Shown: positions 16,205 through 23,568, counted from the stretch's first letter. The stretch is DNA of 30,930 nucleotides from a virus (IMGVR_UViG_3300042352_000087:1-30930), one strand, 5' to 3'. Numbers and translations are program-made. The notes: generated by a model from the letters alone, not told the origin.

Positions 16205-16591
16205 TTATTTTCTAAATACTACATATTCAAATGATAAATTTTGTGTAAAGTTACCACCCTCTCTCACTATCAAAGCAAATCCATTTTGGTTTTTATTTCT
16301 AACAGTCCACCAACAAGTAGTATCATCACTTACATTTCCTAATGAAACTAAACTACCTGATACAATATAATCTGCAGTATCTAATGAAGAACTAAATGGT
16401 ACTGTGATTGTACTAACAGGAGCAGCAACATTCCCTACTGCAACCGTTCCTTTTGTTAAAGGTGCAGATGCTATTACACCATCTAAATAATTTAATAAAG
16501 CCGTTTCTACTTCCCTGTGTTCAGATGCTAATATTTCAGTTCCTGAAGCTAATTTAGTATCTATTAATGCTTGTACTTCTGCTTTTGTCAT
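16205..16591 (-). CDS. Small tail-tip-associated structural protein
   Basis: This 128-residue protein begins MTKAEVQALIDTKLASGTEI, then ASEHREVETALLNYLDGVI, followed by a beta-rich half (GTVAVGNVAAPVSTITVPF, CWWTVRNKNQNGFALIVRE, LSFEYVVFRK). The N-terminal pattern (KAEVQALIDTKLASGT-ILASEHREVE-ALL-YL) is very common in Bacteroidota phages, usually next to tail tip genes, with no proven function. The helical start and small beta domain suit a trimeric small fibre or tip protein. It lies between the tail tip hub and the tape measure. Confidence 0.65.
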   Translation of the reverse strand: MTKAEVQALIDTKLASGTEILASEHREVETALLNYLDGVIASAPLTKGTVAVGNVAAPVSTITVPFSSSLDTADYIVSGSLVSLGNVSDDTTCWWTVRNKNQNGFALIVREGGNFTQNLSFEYVVFRK

Positions 16592-16601
16592 TTTCTATTT
16601 A

Positions 16602-18686
16602 TTAATTTGTGTAATAATCTTCTGTGTAGTCATCATCAGAATAATCTATAAATAATGGTTCTGGTGGTAAAGGTTGTGCTACTTCTGTTCTGAAATCATT
16701 TATTAATTCTAAATCTACTTCACCGCTTGTTAAATCTATTTTCATATTATTAATAATATATCTTTTATCTCGTATAACTAATCTGTTATTTAGTTTTAAA
16801 TAAGTCAATAAACTAATAGGAAATACAGCTTTTACGTTGTACTTTCTTGACTTTAAATTATAAAGATTTTCTAAGTAAGATTGGTAATAATTAGAATATA
16901 AACTATTGGTAACTACATTTAAAGTTAAACTACTTATTTCTAAACCAAAATTTAAACTATATTGAAATCCATTTATAATAGTATCTTGCCCAAAGCAATT
17001 ATATGTAGTAGCATTTGTAGTAGTGCTACCATCACGAATATAAAAATTACAACCTAATGCAATACCTAAATCGTATAGTATAATAGGTTTTGGTATGTAT
17101 GGTTTAAAATCTGTTTTTAAAGAATAACCTACTTGCAAATTTTGTGATGTAAATTTATTAAATAGTAAATTTTCAAATGGTAATTGAATTATATATTCTC
17201 CACCGTCAGCATCTAAATCTGCTTTTAAATTTCCATACTCAAATCCTGCATTACTTAAGTAAGCAACATTCATAAAGCTTTCGCTTTTTGTATAGTTAAA
17301 ATTTATTTTATTGAATGTTTCTAATTTACTTATTTCTAAATCATCTGATATAATATGTTTTGTTACATCTACAATTTCAGCAGCATCATACCAATCTTCT
17401 AATTGTTCAATAGTATAAACATTTTCTTCATAACCTAAACAAGTTAGATTAAACATTTTTAATACACCACTAAAAAAATCTTCTACTTTAATATCTGGCA
17501 TATAATAAGATAAATCTAAACCTGAAGCTGATTGAGCTACACTTTGATTAACAAAGTAATTTTCAGTAACTGTTGTACTTGTAGAAGTAATAAAGTAAGA
17601 ACGCTCATAGTTCAAAACAGAAGTGTAACTTGCAGCAGTACCTAAAACCTCGATTGTATAATAGTAAACCCCATCATCAACAAAACTTTCTTGACCAAAA
17701 AGAAAAAATCCTGCAGCAGCTGAAGTTACATTTTGTGGTAAAGTGGTACTATAAAGAACTCCATTTCTATAAGTATTAACTTTAAACATAGTGTCGCTAC
17801 TTGGCGAAGCTGAAGTATTTATAGTTATTTTAACAATATATCTATTTGCGGTAGCACCTGATGGAATAGGAAGAGATGTTATAGTTACTTGGTTTGTTGT
17901 TAAATTTGCAACTGCAAAAGTTTCTATTCCTGAAACAGAATTAAAATCTATTCTATTATTACCACCTTTAACTGTAAATACATCTGCATTCTTTAACCAT
18001 AAAAATGCTCTTGTAAATCTTGGGTCTGTTAAGAAAGAACCATTAAAAGTTATTCCGTAATTTGATTCTATAGCTTCAAAAACCTTACTTAATCTTAATG
18101 CAGGAAATAACTCTGAAGCATTCATATAAGTTGGCAATGTAGATGATGTTATATTGTCATTACTACCAACTGTATCATTCCAAACCCTTGACGAACTAAT
18201 TAATGGGAATTTAATATCATTGTTTATTTGACCTGTAACTCTACTAACTACATCAGCTTCGCTATAAGCAAAACTATAAGCAGAATAATCTAATTCTGAT
18301 AATTTTTTTCCTGCAAAGGTGTCCTTAAGCGAAACTAAACTACCAAAGAAAGTTATAGTATAATTTTCAGGAACTCCGTTTTTAATTGTTGCTTTTTCTA
18401 ATTGTATGTTTCCATTTCTAAATGGTATAGTATCTAATTCAATATAAGCTTTCTTTCTTTTTCTTGCATCAAACCCTCCATCAATACTATTCTCATACCA
18501 GTGTGAAAAGATAGCGTTGTTATGGTCATTAGCAGGTACAGTAAAAGATTGGCTAAAGTCTGTATAAACTTTTGAAATATCAGAAGCATCTTGAACCGAA
18601 CTATTCAAAGATATTTTTTCATCATCAAATAATTCTATTCTTTTTGCTACACCGTTAATGTAAATATATATTCCTACTGTTACCAT
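16602..18686 (-). CDS. Tail tip / baseplate hub protein (Tal-like)
   Basis: The 694-residue protein starts with KVYTDFSQSFTVPANDHNNAI (about 37-58), then ARKRKKAYIELDTIPFRNG and ENYTITFFGSLVSLKD, and near the C-terminus has NLKSRKYNVKAVFPISLLTYLKLNNRLVIRDKR and NMKIDLTSGEVDLELINDF. Strand-rich ends with the N-R-L-I-R-D-K-R-Y-I-I-N-x-M pattern are common to Bacteroidota phage hub proteins. In siphoviruses a protein of this size between Dit and the tip usually closes the tail end (Tal/gp27-like). The middle (about 270-380) looks like an inserted beta-sandwich. There is no wall-hydrolase motif. It joins the preceding gene by TAATG. Confidence 0.65.
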   Translation of the reverse strand: MVTVGIYIYINGVAKRIELFDDEKISLNSSVQDASDISKVYTDFSQSFTVPANDHNNAIFSHWYENSIDGGFDARKRKKAYIELDTIPFRNGNIQLEKATIKNGVPENYTITFFGSLVSLKDTFAGKKLSELDYSAYSFAYSEADVVSRVTGQINNDIKFPLISSSRVWNDTVGSNDNITSSTLPTYMNASELFPALRLSKVFEAIESNYGITFNGSFLTDPRFTRAFLWLKNADVFTVKGGNNRIDFNSVSGIETFAVANLTTNQVTITSLPIPSGATANRYIVKITINTSASPSSDTMFKVNTYRNGVLYSTTLPQNVTSAAAGFFLFGQESFVDDGVYYYTIEVLGTAASYTSVLNYERSYFITSTSTTVTENYFVNQSVAQSASGLDLSYYMPDIKVEDFFSGVLKMFNLTCLGYEENVYTIEQLEDWYDAAEIVDVTKHIISDDLEISKLETFNKINFNYTKSESFMNVAYLSNAGFEYGNLKADLDADGGEYIIQLPFENLLFNKFTSQNLQVGYSLKTDFKPYIPKPIILYDLGIALGCNFYIRDGSTTTNATTYNCFGQDTIINGFQYSLNFGLEISSLTLNVVTNSLYSNYYQSYLENLYNLKSRKYNVKAVFPISLLTYLKLNNRLVIRDKRYIINNMKIDLTSGEVDLELINDFRTEVAQPLPPEPLFIDYSDDDYTEDYYTN

Positions 18687-19744
18687 TAAATAACGTTGTT
18701 AATTAAATTAAATGCGTAATCAAATTCTATTTCGTAATTGATGTTTCTATCTATCAAAGAAGTTTTTAAAGTTGTGCTTTGTGTTTTAACTTTAACAGGT
18801 AAACCATCTAATAAAACAACCTCACTAACTAATAAATCCTGAATCAAATCAGAATAATTTTCAGGTACAAATCCTGAACTTAGTTTAACTGATTGGTTTC
18901 CATTTACATTAAACACCTTGCTTTGTCCTTTAGACACGTTGTAATCAATTGAACTTGGTAATAAGTTATAAGCACTACCTTTTACATTTATTGTATCTAC
19001 TCGTGTCTTAAAAAACGTCAAGAACTGCCACCCACCAAAACGATTAATATAAGAACAAATTACAGGAGAATATTTAGGTTCACATATTGGTATGACTCTA
19101 TATATATATTCTGTTTCATTGTGCTTAAGAGTCAAAGTATTTCCTTTGCAGTATTTTACATTATCAATTGTTAATGGAACTTTTAGCATACCTTTAACTA
19201 CTGAAAAGAATTTAGTAGTTTCATTACGACCTCTTAAGTCTTTATAAACAGCTTCTATATCTTCTGCAGCTTCAACATCAATTAATACATTTACATAAGG
19301 CAATGCTTTATCAATATCGTATCTTATCTCTTTTGTGTTATCCGATAGTAACATAAATTGATTTGATGGATTTGTATAATTATAACCATCAGTAAAATCA
19401 GTATATCCATTAGTACCTAAATAAGTAGTAGTATCTAATAAACTATAAACACCTGTAGCAGTTTCTTTGTATCTTTTTACTTGAACATTTACCCACATAG
19501 ATGTAGAATCTAATTCAGCACTTGAATAAATAGGTGCTACATTATCTATGTACTCTTTTACAAAAGGACTAATGTTATAAATGTTTTCTAATTGTGTATC
19601 TGAAGCTTTAGGTTTACTAAATACATAAGTTGCATCTGTAGGTGCTGAACCTGTACCATTCCATAATCTAAGTTCTATTCTTGAACCAACTTGACCTTCT
19701 TCATTTATTCTTATGAAGTAAGGACTTCTTGAGTATATTATCAT
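18686..19744 (-). CDS. Tail protein, distal tail (Dit)-like candidate
   Basis: The 352-residue protein starts IYSRSPYFIRINEEGQVGSR and is beta-rich. Its C-terminal half has YINRFGGWQFLTFFKTRVD, SSIDYNVSKGQSKVFNVNG, GFVPENYSDLIQDLLVSEVVLLDG and RNINYEIEFDYAF. The R-F-G-G-W-Q-F-L-T-F-F and E-N-Y-x-x-L-I-Q-D-L-L-x-S-E signatures are familiar from Bacteroidota phages beside the hub gene. Two-domain beta proteins in this position are usually Dit, the ring that links the tail tube to the tip. This is inference from order and size. ATG overlaps the stop of the preceding gene (ATGA). Confidence 0.6.
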   Translation of the reverse strand: MIIYSRSPYFIRINEEGQVGSRIELRLWNGTGSAPTDATYVFSKPKASDTQLENIYNISPFVKEYIDNVAPIYSSAELDSTSMWVNVQVKRYKETATGVYSLLDTTTYLGTNGYTDFTDGYNYTNPSNQFMLLSDNTKEIRYDIDKALPYVNVLIDVEAAEDIEAVYKDLRGRNETTKFFSVVKGMLKVPLTIDNVKYCKGNTLTLKHNETEYIYRVIPICEPKYSPVICSYINRFGGWQFLTFFKTRVDTINVKGSAYNLLPSSIDYNVSKGQSKVFNVNGNQSVKLSSGFVPENYSDLIQDLLVSEVVLLDGLPVKVKTQSTTLKTSLIDRNINYEIEFDYAFNLINNVI

Positions 19745-20283
19745 TTTATATTTGTTAAATTAGAATCTACCATTGTATCTATATCCTGACCAAATGCCTT
19801 CATTAAATCAGTATCTATGTATTTCTTATATCCTGCTTCAAATGGTTTAGTAAAAAACAAACTTGGTTTAATTCCTTTGTGAAAAATACTGCGAGAAATT
19901 AAAAATCCTGTTTGCTCGTAACTCAAAAACTGCCCACTCTTTTTGTCTCGGAATTGAAACCCTCTCGCTCGTACCCATTTATCTATGCTTTTAGTTAAAC
20001 CACCTTTTTTACCTGAACCTGTACCAAACTTAAACGGACTATTAGGTGCTTTTAAAGAACTTGATTTACCTTTAACCCCTTGGTCTTGAAATTGACCATA
20101 TTCAGCCATAGAGAAGCCCACAATTGAATAATTATTCTCTGTGAGTATTTCTCCTTTCAAACTATTATATAGTTCCTTAGAAACGTTCTTATCGCTTTTA
20201 GATAAATTACTTCTACTTTGTTGTATAACATAATCTCTAAATCGTCTTAAGACTTGTTCAACACTTTTTAATTCTTGTGCCAT
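19741..20283 (-). CDS. Tail completion / head-tail joining protein (HK97 gp10-like candidate)
   Basis: This 180-residue basic protein has an N-terminal helix (VEQVLRRFRDYVIQQSRS), AEYGQFQDQGVKGK (about 60-73), a Pro/Gly/Lys-rich stretch, SIDKWVRARGFQFRDKKSGQF and FLISRSIFHKGIKPSLFFTKPFEAG. The Y-G-x-F-x-D-x-G signature and the terminal G-I-x-P-x-x-F-F-x-x-P pattern resemble gp10-like neck proteins. It lies between the putative tail terminator and tail tip genes. Role: closing the head-tail interface; inferred from pattern and context. Confidence 0.65.
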   Translation of the reverse strand: MAQELKSVEQVLRRFRDYVIQQSRSNLSKSDKNVSKELYNSLKGEILTENNYSIVGFSMAEYGQFQDQGVKGKSSSLKAPNSPFKFGTGSGKKGGLTKSIDKWVRARGFQFRDKKSGQFLSYEQTGFLISRSIFHKGIKPSLFFTKPFEAGYKKYIDTDLMKAFGQDIDTMVDSNLTNIK

Positions 20284-20284
20284 T

Positions 20285-20734
20285 TTAGCAAATAGTCATA
20301 TCATTATAAGTAATCAAATCAAATGTCATTGTAACACCTGCTATTTTGTTTTCAAATCTATCTACAAAATACTCTATTGTAGCGTTGCCACCTAATTCGT
20401 ATAAGTCATCAGATAAATCACCTCTTCTTGCTGATTCTAAAAATCTTGTAGCAACTGCTTCTTGTGTATTTAATACATCTTGCTCATTATCATTGCCTCT
20501 GAATATATCTTCTGTAGCTTCTTTAGATTCATCTACTATATCCATACATAAAATAGATACGTTATACTGCTTAGTGCTACCTATGTAAGAAGAACTATTT
20601 ATTATAATATGTGATAAAGGGAATATAGTTTGCTTGTTTAAATCAACTTTAAATATATCACCAATTGTAACTGTGTTTACAAATGGGTCTTTATCTAATT
20701 CTTCTTTTATTCTTGTGCTTATATCGTAATACAT
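20285..20734 (-). CDS. Tail terminator-like protein
   Basis: The 149-residue protein carries KQTIFPLSHIIINSSSYIG, NVSILCMDIVDESKEA, GNDNEQDVLNTQEAVATRFLE and a final YFVDRFENKIAGVTMTFDLI with NDMTIC at the end. This alpha/beta pattern is widely conserved in Bacteroidota phages. Its size, order of strands and place beside the gp10-like protein resemble tail terminators (gpU/gp17-like) that stop tube growth, which is inference. Its ATG shares one base with the TAA of the frame-shifted tail chaperone (TAATG), suggesting coupled translation from the shifted frame. Confidence 0.6.
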   Translation of the reverse strand: MYYDISTRIKEELDKDPFVNTVTIGDIFKVDLNKQTIFPLSHIIINSSSYIGSTKQYNVSILCMDIVDESKEATEDIFRGNDNEQDVLNTQEAVATRFLESARRGDLSDDLYELGGNATIEYFVDRFENKIAGVTMTFDLITYNDMTIC

Positions 20735-21473
20735 TATTTTTTATTTATTAGTTTCATTTCTATATCAGTCTTTTCTTTTTCAAAGCTTAAGTATGTTAAA
20801 CTTTGGTGTATTGGTAACTTGGAAACTTCATCAAACCTTCCAACGTTTCCTTGAGCAAGAGCATAGATACTTGAATACCATCCCCACCGTTTTCCGAATT
20901 GTGCTTGTTCAGAATATTCTGCACTTCCTGATTCTTCTCCAAATAATTTATCGTACTGCTTAATAAGTCGTTCCCTAAATTGTAAAAAAAAACCATAGCA
21001 CCTAATACTACATCTAAAGGTGCGTGTCGCATTACATCTGCGTAAGTAACTGAACCTTTGTATTCTTCTATATTATATTTAGTTCCTAACTTATTTGTTA
21101 TAGGTCTATATAATACAGCCATTGCATTATGCATAGTTTCCCAATCTGTAATGTAAGCATCCAAATCCATATATTCACCTGTAGACATCTCATCTAAGTT
21201 AGGTATAAATCCAAACTCTACACCACCCATTTTAAAGCGTTGTATGAAACGATTTTCTTTAGTGAATAGATTATTAATGTTTTGATTAATTTCTACTACA
21301 TCTTTGTACCTAATAGAAGCTACATCTTTTAAATCTATACCACAAAATATTTGCACCATCTTTTGTTGCAAGAATTCTGATTCTTCATTATCTTTAACTA
21401 TAGATAAAAACTTTTGATACTGTGCAAGTTTTATTTCGTTTAAAGAAGTTGGTATTGTTAATTCTATCTTCAT
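20734..21473 (-). CDS. Tail assembly chaperone, -1 frameshift fusion (GT-like), 246 aa
   Basis: Codons 1-163 are those of the unshifted gene, ending V-F-F on the T run. A one-base slip back at 20985 then continues for 83 codons (LQFRERLIKQYDKLFGEESG at the junction, QFGKRWGWYSSIYALAQGNV, RFDEVSKLPIHQSLTYLSFE, KEKTDIEMKLINKK) to TAA at 20734, which overlaps the next ATG as TAATG. The shifted segment is clearly protein-like, and the W-G-W-Y-x-x-I-Y-x-L-A-x-G-x-x-x-x-F-x-x-V-x-x-L-P pattern recurs in Bacteroidota phages after this gene. It has no start codon of its own upstream in frame near the junction. This mirrors lambda gpG/gpGT. An alternative is a homopolymer length error: ten T would give one uninterrupted 246-codon gene. 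Confidence 0.75.
20796..21473 (-). CDS. Tail assembly chaperone, unshifted product (G-like)
   Basis: This 225-residue protein starts IELTIPTSLNEIKLAQYQKF and has FKMGGVEFGFIPNLDEMSTGEYMDLDAY in the middle (split here: GVEFGFIPNLDEMSTGEY at 84-101) and HNAMAVLYRPI at 115-125. The P-T-S-L-N-E-I-x-L-x-Q-Y-Q and E-F-G-F-I-P-N-L-x-x-M-x-x-G-E-Y-x-D-L-D signatures recur in Bacteroidota phages at the head of the tail operon. From residue 164 on, the same DNA also encodes a second protein-like frame (see the shifted product). It is the first gene after a terminator and paired repeats, so it likely starts the late transcript. G/GT-type chaperones wrap the tape measure before tube assembly. The role is inferred. 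Confidence 0.75.
   Translation of the reverse strand: MKIELTIPTSLNEIKLAQYQKFLSIVKDNEESEFLQQKMVQIFCGIDLKDVASIRYKDVVEINQNINNLFTKENRFIQRFKMGGVEFGFIPNLDEMSTGEYMDLDAYITDWETMHNAMAVLYRPITNKLGTKYNIEEYKGSVTYADVMRHAPLDVVLGAMVFFYNLGNDLLSSTINYLEKNQEVQNILNKHNSENGGDGIQVSMLLLKETLEGLMKFPSYQYTKV
20985..20991 (-). promoter_or_regulatory. Slippery heptamer T_TTT_TTT for -1 frameshifting
   Basis: Nine T in a row (minus strand, 20992-20984) lie across codons GTT TTT TTT TAC. The zero frame places a heptamer T TTT TTT at 20991-20985, which satisfies X_XXY_YYZ. Slipping back one base reads TTA CAA next. I see no obvious strong stem-loop or internal ribosome site within the following 40 nt, so slippage may depend on the long T run itself. 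Confidence 0.72.
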
Positions 21474-21520
21474 TTTGTTTTGTTTTAGTTATTAATAAAT
21501 TAATTACGTTATTGTATTAA

Positions 21521-21573
21521 GTGATTTATATTTAAGACATAATGTATTGTTTTGTGTTAAATATAAGACATAA
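21521..21573 (-). repeat. Paired imperfect direct repeats, 31 bp apart, upstream of the tail operon
   Basis: On the plus strand GTGATTTATATTTAAGACAT plus AA (21521-21542) is echoed by GTGTTAAATATAAGACATAA (21554-21573). The shared core AAGACATAA starts at 21534 and 21565, 31 bp apart. The pair lies between the terminator at 21572-21599 and the ATG at 21473, the same arrangement as the repeats at 10780-10831 although the sequence differs. They may be operator or phage-specific promoter sites. The rest of this 172-nt gap (21474-21645) is AT-rich and holds no gene. Confidence 0.6.
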
Positions 21574-21599
21574 AAAAAAGCTACCATTTCTGATAGCTT
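21572..21599 (-). terminator. Rho-independent terminator closing the three-gene mini-operon
   Basis: On the minus strand AAGCTATC and GGTAGCTT form an 8-bp stem with one G-U pair around a 6-nt loop (AGAAAT), followed by TTTTTT and more. It starts 47 nt after the zinc-finger gene stop and ends upstream of the tail operon, so it isolates the small genes from the late genes. Confidence 0.92.
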
Positions 21600-21645
21600 A
21601 AATAAGAATTAAAATCTGTTCTATTGGGAAGATATTTAATTACAG

Positions 21646-21759
21646 TTAATCTTCATCTGCTCTTTCACATTGCTTATCGCAATATGTTTTTTCGCAAGGT
21701 TCACCACAAAACCTGCATTCGTTTTCAGGATATTCGTTTTGATAATCGTAGTATTCCAT
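21646..21759 (-). CDS. 37-residue zinc-finger peptide
   Basis: The frame from ATG at 21759 to TAA at 21646 encodes an acidic N-terminus (MEYYDYQNEYPENE) then CRFCGEPCEKTYCDKQC and an acidic end. Cys15, Cys18, Cys28 and Cys32 form a CxxC-x9-CxxxC set with the C-R-F-C-G and Y-C-D-x-x-C turns of treble-clef or zinc-ribbon knuckles; a fifth Cys is at 22. It follows the 66-residue gene by 2 nt and is the last gene before the terminator. Metal binding is strongly suggested. The target (nucleic acid or protein) is unknown. Confidence 0.72.
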   Translation of the reverse strand: MEYYDYQNEYPENECRFCGEPCEKTYCDKQCERADED

Positions 21760-21761
21760 AG

Positions 21762-21962
21762 TTATATCATTATATATAATTTGTGATAAAAAGAAACTTT
21801 ATATTTGTATCTATAAAATTTACTATATTCAGTTTTTAAATTTTCTATTGATATTATTGAAACATCCTCAAAAGATTCTTTTACTGTATTTATAAATTCT
21901 ATCAGCTCTAAATCAGAACGTTTTTCAAATTCACTTTTAACTTCTATTCTTAATCCTGACAT
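21762..21962 (-). CDS. Hypothetical 66-residue protein of the mini-operon
   Basis: The protein has an N-terminal strand (GLRIEVKSEFEKRS), an acidic helix (LELIEFINTVKESFEDVSII) and a basic, aromatic C-terminus (YSKFYRYKYKVSFYHKLYIM). I recognise no family. It sits 2 nt from the zinc-finger gene and 2 nt from the acidic 59-residue gene, so the three are very likely co-expressed from the TAnnTTTG promoter at 22179. The mixed charge layout suggests a small binding protein, which is speculation. Confidence 0.65.
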   Translation of the reverse strand: MSGLRIEVKSEFEKRSDLELIEFINTVKESFEDVSIISIENLKTEYSKFYRYKYKVSFYHKLYIMI

Positions 21963-21964
21963 AA

Positions 21965-22144
21965 TTAATAATTATCACAGTTATTTATTAGCCAATTTTC
22001 AAACTCTTTTTTCATTAAATCAAAATCAAAGTCTAAAGATAAAATTTGTTTTTCTCTTGGATTATAAAAATCACTACAATCATCTGACATTAATAATAAT
22101 TCGTTTGCGAAATCTTCTTTTGAAATTGTGTTTAAGTTTATCAT
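21965..22144 (-). CDS. Acidic 59-residue protein, first gene of the mini-operon
   Basis: The frame from ATG at 22144 to TAA at 21965 encodes a protein with about 16 Asp/Glu against about 5 Lys/Arg (MINLNTISKEDFANELLLMS, then SLDFDFDLMKKEFENWLINN). It is the first frame after the promoter at 22179-22208, with a leader of about 30 nt ending in A-rich sequence. No family is recognised. Small acidic phage proteins made from their own promoter are sometimes inhibitors of host proteins, including DNA mimics, but nothing here proves it. Confidence 0.65.
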   Translation of the reverse strand: MINLNTISKEDFANELLLMSDDCSDFYNPREKQILSLDFDFDLMKKEFENWLINNCDNY

Positions 22145-22178
22145 AGCTTTGTTTTTTTTATTTGTTGTTATCTGAGTA

Positions 22179-22229
22179 CAAATATACGCTACTTATTAAC
22201 AATACAAAACTATTTACAAATTTTAACAA
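22179..22229 (-). promoter_or_regulatory. Bacteroidota-type promoter for the mini-operon
   Basis: On the minus strand TATATTTG (22186-22179) matches the -7 box TAnnTTTG, with TTTG (22208-22205) 18 nt upstream as the -33 element. Upstream of that is TTGTTAAAATTTGTAAATAG (22229-22210), which is nearly the same as the element upstream of the promoter at 26496. The ATG of the 59-residue gene lies 35 nt downstream. Confidence 0.8.
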
Positions 22230-22240
22230 AACTTTAACAT

Positions 22241-22390
22241 TTAAACTTTCAAATAAGCTGATGCAATTAAATACATCTGCTGCATCTTTTTTATTTCACC
22301 TATGTTTCTTGGTAAGTTAATATTTACTTCTACATTCTTAACGTGATGTATGTAGCATTGTATAGTTGCTATTATTTGTCCGTAACTCAT
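22241..22390 (-). CDS. Small protein (49 aa) after the large terminase
   Basis: The frame from ATG at 22390 to TAA at 22241 starts 2 nt after the terminase stop. It encodes MSYGQIIATIQCYIHHVKNV, then VNINLPRNIGEIKKMQQMY and a short hydrophobic end. The spacing and balanced composition support a real gene at the end of the terminase transcript. No function is recognised. I see no clear hairpin terminator between it and the promoter that follows. Confidence 0.58.
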   Translation of the reverse strand: MSYGQIIATIQCYIHHVKNVEVNINLPRNIGEIKKMQQMYLIASAYLKV

Positions 22391-22392
22391 AT

Positions 22393-23559
22393 CTAATAAA
22401 CGTAATAAGTTCCCTTATTGGGATTTTCTAACTGTGAAGTGATTGCATAACGCATTGCATCTATTGCGTGATTATAAGCATCTATAGGTTTATTTAGCTT
22501 GTTACCTTGTTTATCAGTCATCCAAATGTAATTCCTTAATTCATTGATTAAATTCTTACTTCTTGATGTAACGTAAACTTTATTCTGATTGATTAAATTA
22601 AGACCATATACGATACTATCTCTACCTTTACTAACAGGTAACACATTATGACCATAACTATTCAACTCAGCTATTGATTTAGGTTCAGCACTATCTGCGT
22701 AAACTATATCTTGTACATCATTTGTTTTAAGTAAATCACTAATATCTGAATTAAGCAATCCTTTTTGATATATCAACTCATCAAATATATAAGCATCATT
22801 GTATTTGTACATAGCTATTAAAGATGTAGGGTCATTACTATATCCCCAATCCATTCCGTAACAAAGTAGTCTTGCTTCTTCAGGTAGATTAATCTCTTGC
22901 CAATCAGGAATACATACACCTTCTAAAGAACCTGTTAAACCTAATCCGTATACTTGCCACCAATTCGCCCAATAAGCAGATGTCTTTGCTTTTTCTTTTG
23001 CTGATTCTATTTCTTTTACAATAGTTTCAGGTAGTGCTTCATTATCTAAATAAGTCAATGTAATAAAGTCTACATCTTCTTGATTAATGATTTCTCTATC
23101 TACCCAAAATAAACTTGATGGATTATAATCTAACCATATCTCACCTGATGTTCTAATAGCTAATTGATAGTATGAATCAAAGTCTACATTGTTACACTCA
23201 TTAACGTATAATACATTTCTTCTTGCACCTCTTAACTTATCAGGTTGGTCTACAGAAAAGAATTCAATATAACTACCATTGCCGAATGTATATTTAAGTG
23301 TACTCTTATTAAATTGATTATCGTTATATCTACCAAGTGCCATCATTATCTTTAAGAAGTCTTTTAATGCACCTCTACGTAAATGTGGTATAGATTCAGA
23401 TACAACACTAATCTCTAAGTTAGGTGTCTTAATTGCTCTGTCAATAAGTATAGGGAGAATACTAAATGTCTTTGATGCACTTGTACCTCCCCTTACTACC
23501 TTAATACGCTTTTTAAGACGTAATAACTTCTTTAAAGCTGTAGTTACTATAAATTCCAT
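22393..23559 (-). CDS. terL: Terminase large subunit (DNA packaging ATPase-nuclease)
   Basis: The 388-residue protein has a Walker A variant GGTSASKT (24-31), Walker B VLYVNE (116-121) ending in the catalytic Glu, and a coupling-motif-like stretch near 135-150. The nuclease half has Asp237 in YGMDWGYSNDP, Asp289 in YADSAEPKSI and Asp367 in DAYNHAIDAMRY, the usual RuvC-like metal ligands. It pumps DNA into proheads through the portal and cuts concatemers. The size and motifs fit the PBSX-type TerL family. It follows the small subunit by 9 nt. Unusually it belongs to the replication-side transcript and is not directly joined to portal and capsid genes. Confidence 0.95.
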   Translation of the reverse strand: MEFIVTTALKKLLRLKKRIKVVRGGTSASKTFSILPILIDRAIKTPNLEISVVSESIPHLRRGALKDFLKIMMALGRYNDNQFNKSTLKYTFGNGSYIEFFSVDQPDKLRGARRNVLYVNECNNVDFDSYYQLAIRTSGEIWLDYNPSSLFWVDREIINQEDVDFITLTYLDNEALPETIVKEIESAKEKAKTSAYWANWWQVYGLGLTGSLEGVCIPDWQEINLPEEARLLCYGMDWGYSNDPTSLIAMYKYNDAYIFDELIYQKGLLNSDISDLLKTNDVQDIVYADSAEPKSIAELNSYGHNVLPVSKGRDSIVYGLNLINQNKVYVTSRSKNLINELRNYIWMTDKQGNKLNKPIDAYNHAIDAMRYAITSQLENPNKGTYYVY

Positions 23560-23568
23560 TATCGTTTA

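Noticed and set aside
22145-22240. A hairpin terminator between the 49-residue gene and the mini-operon promoter
   Set aside because: The stretch is AT-rich but I find no stem with a following T run on the minus strand.
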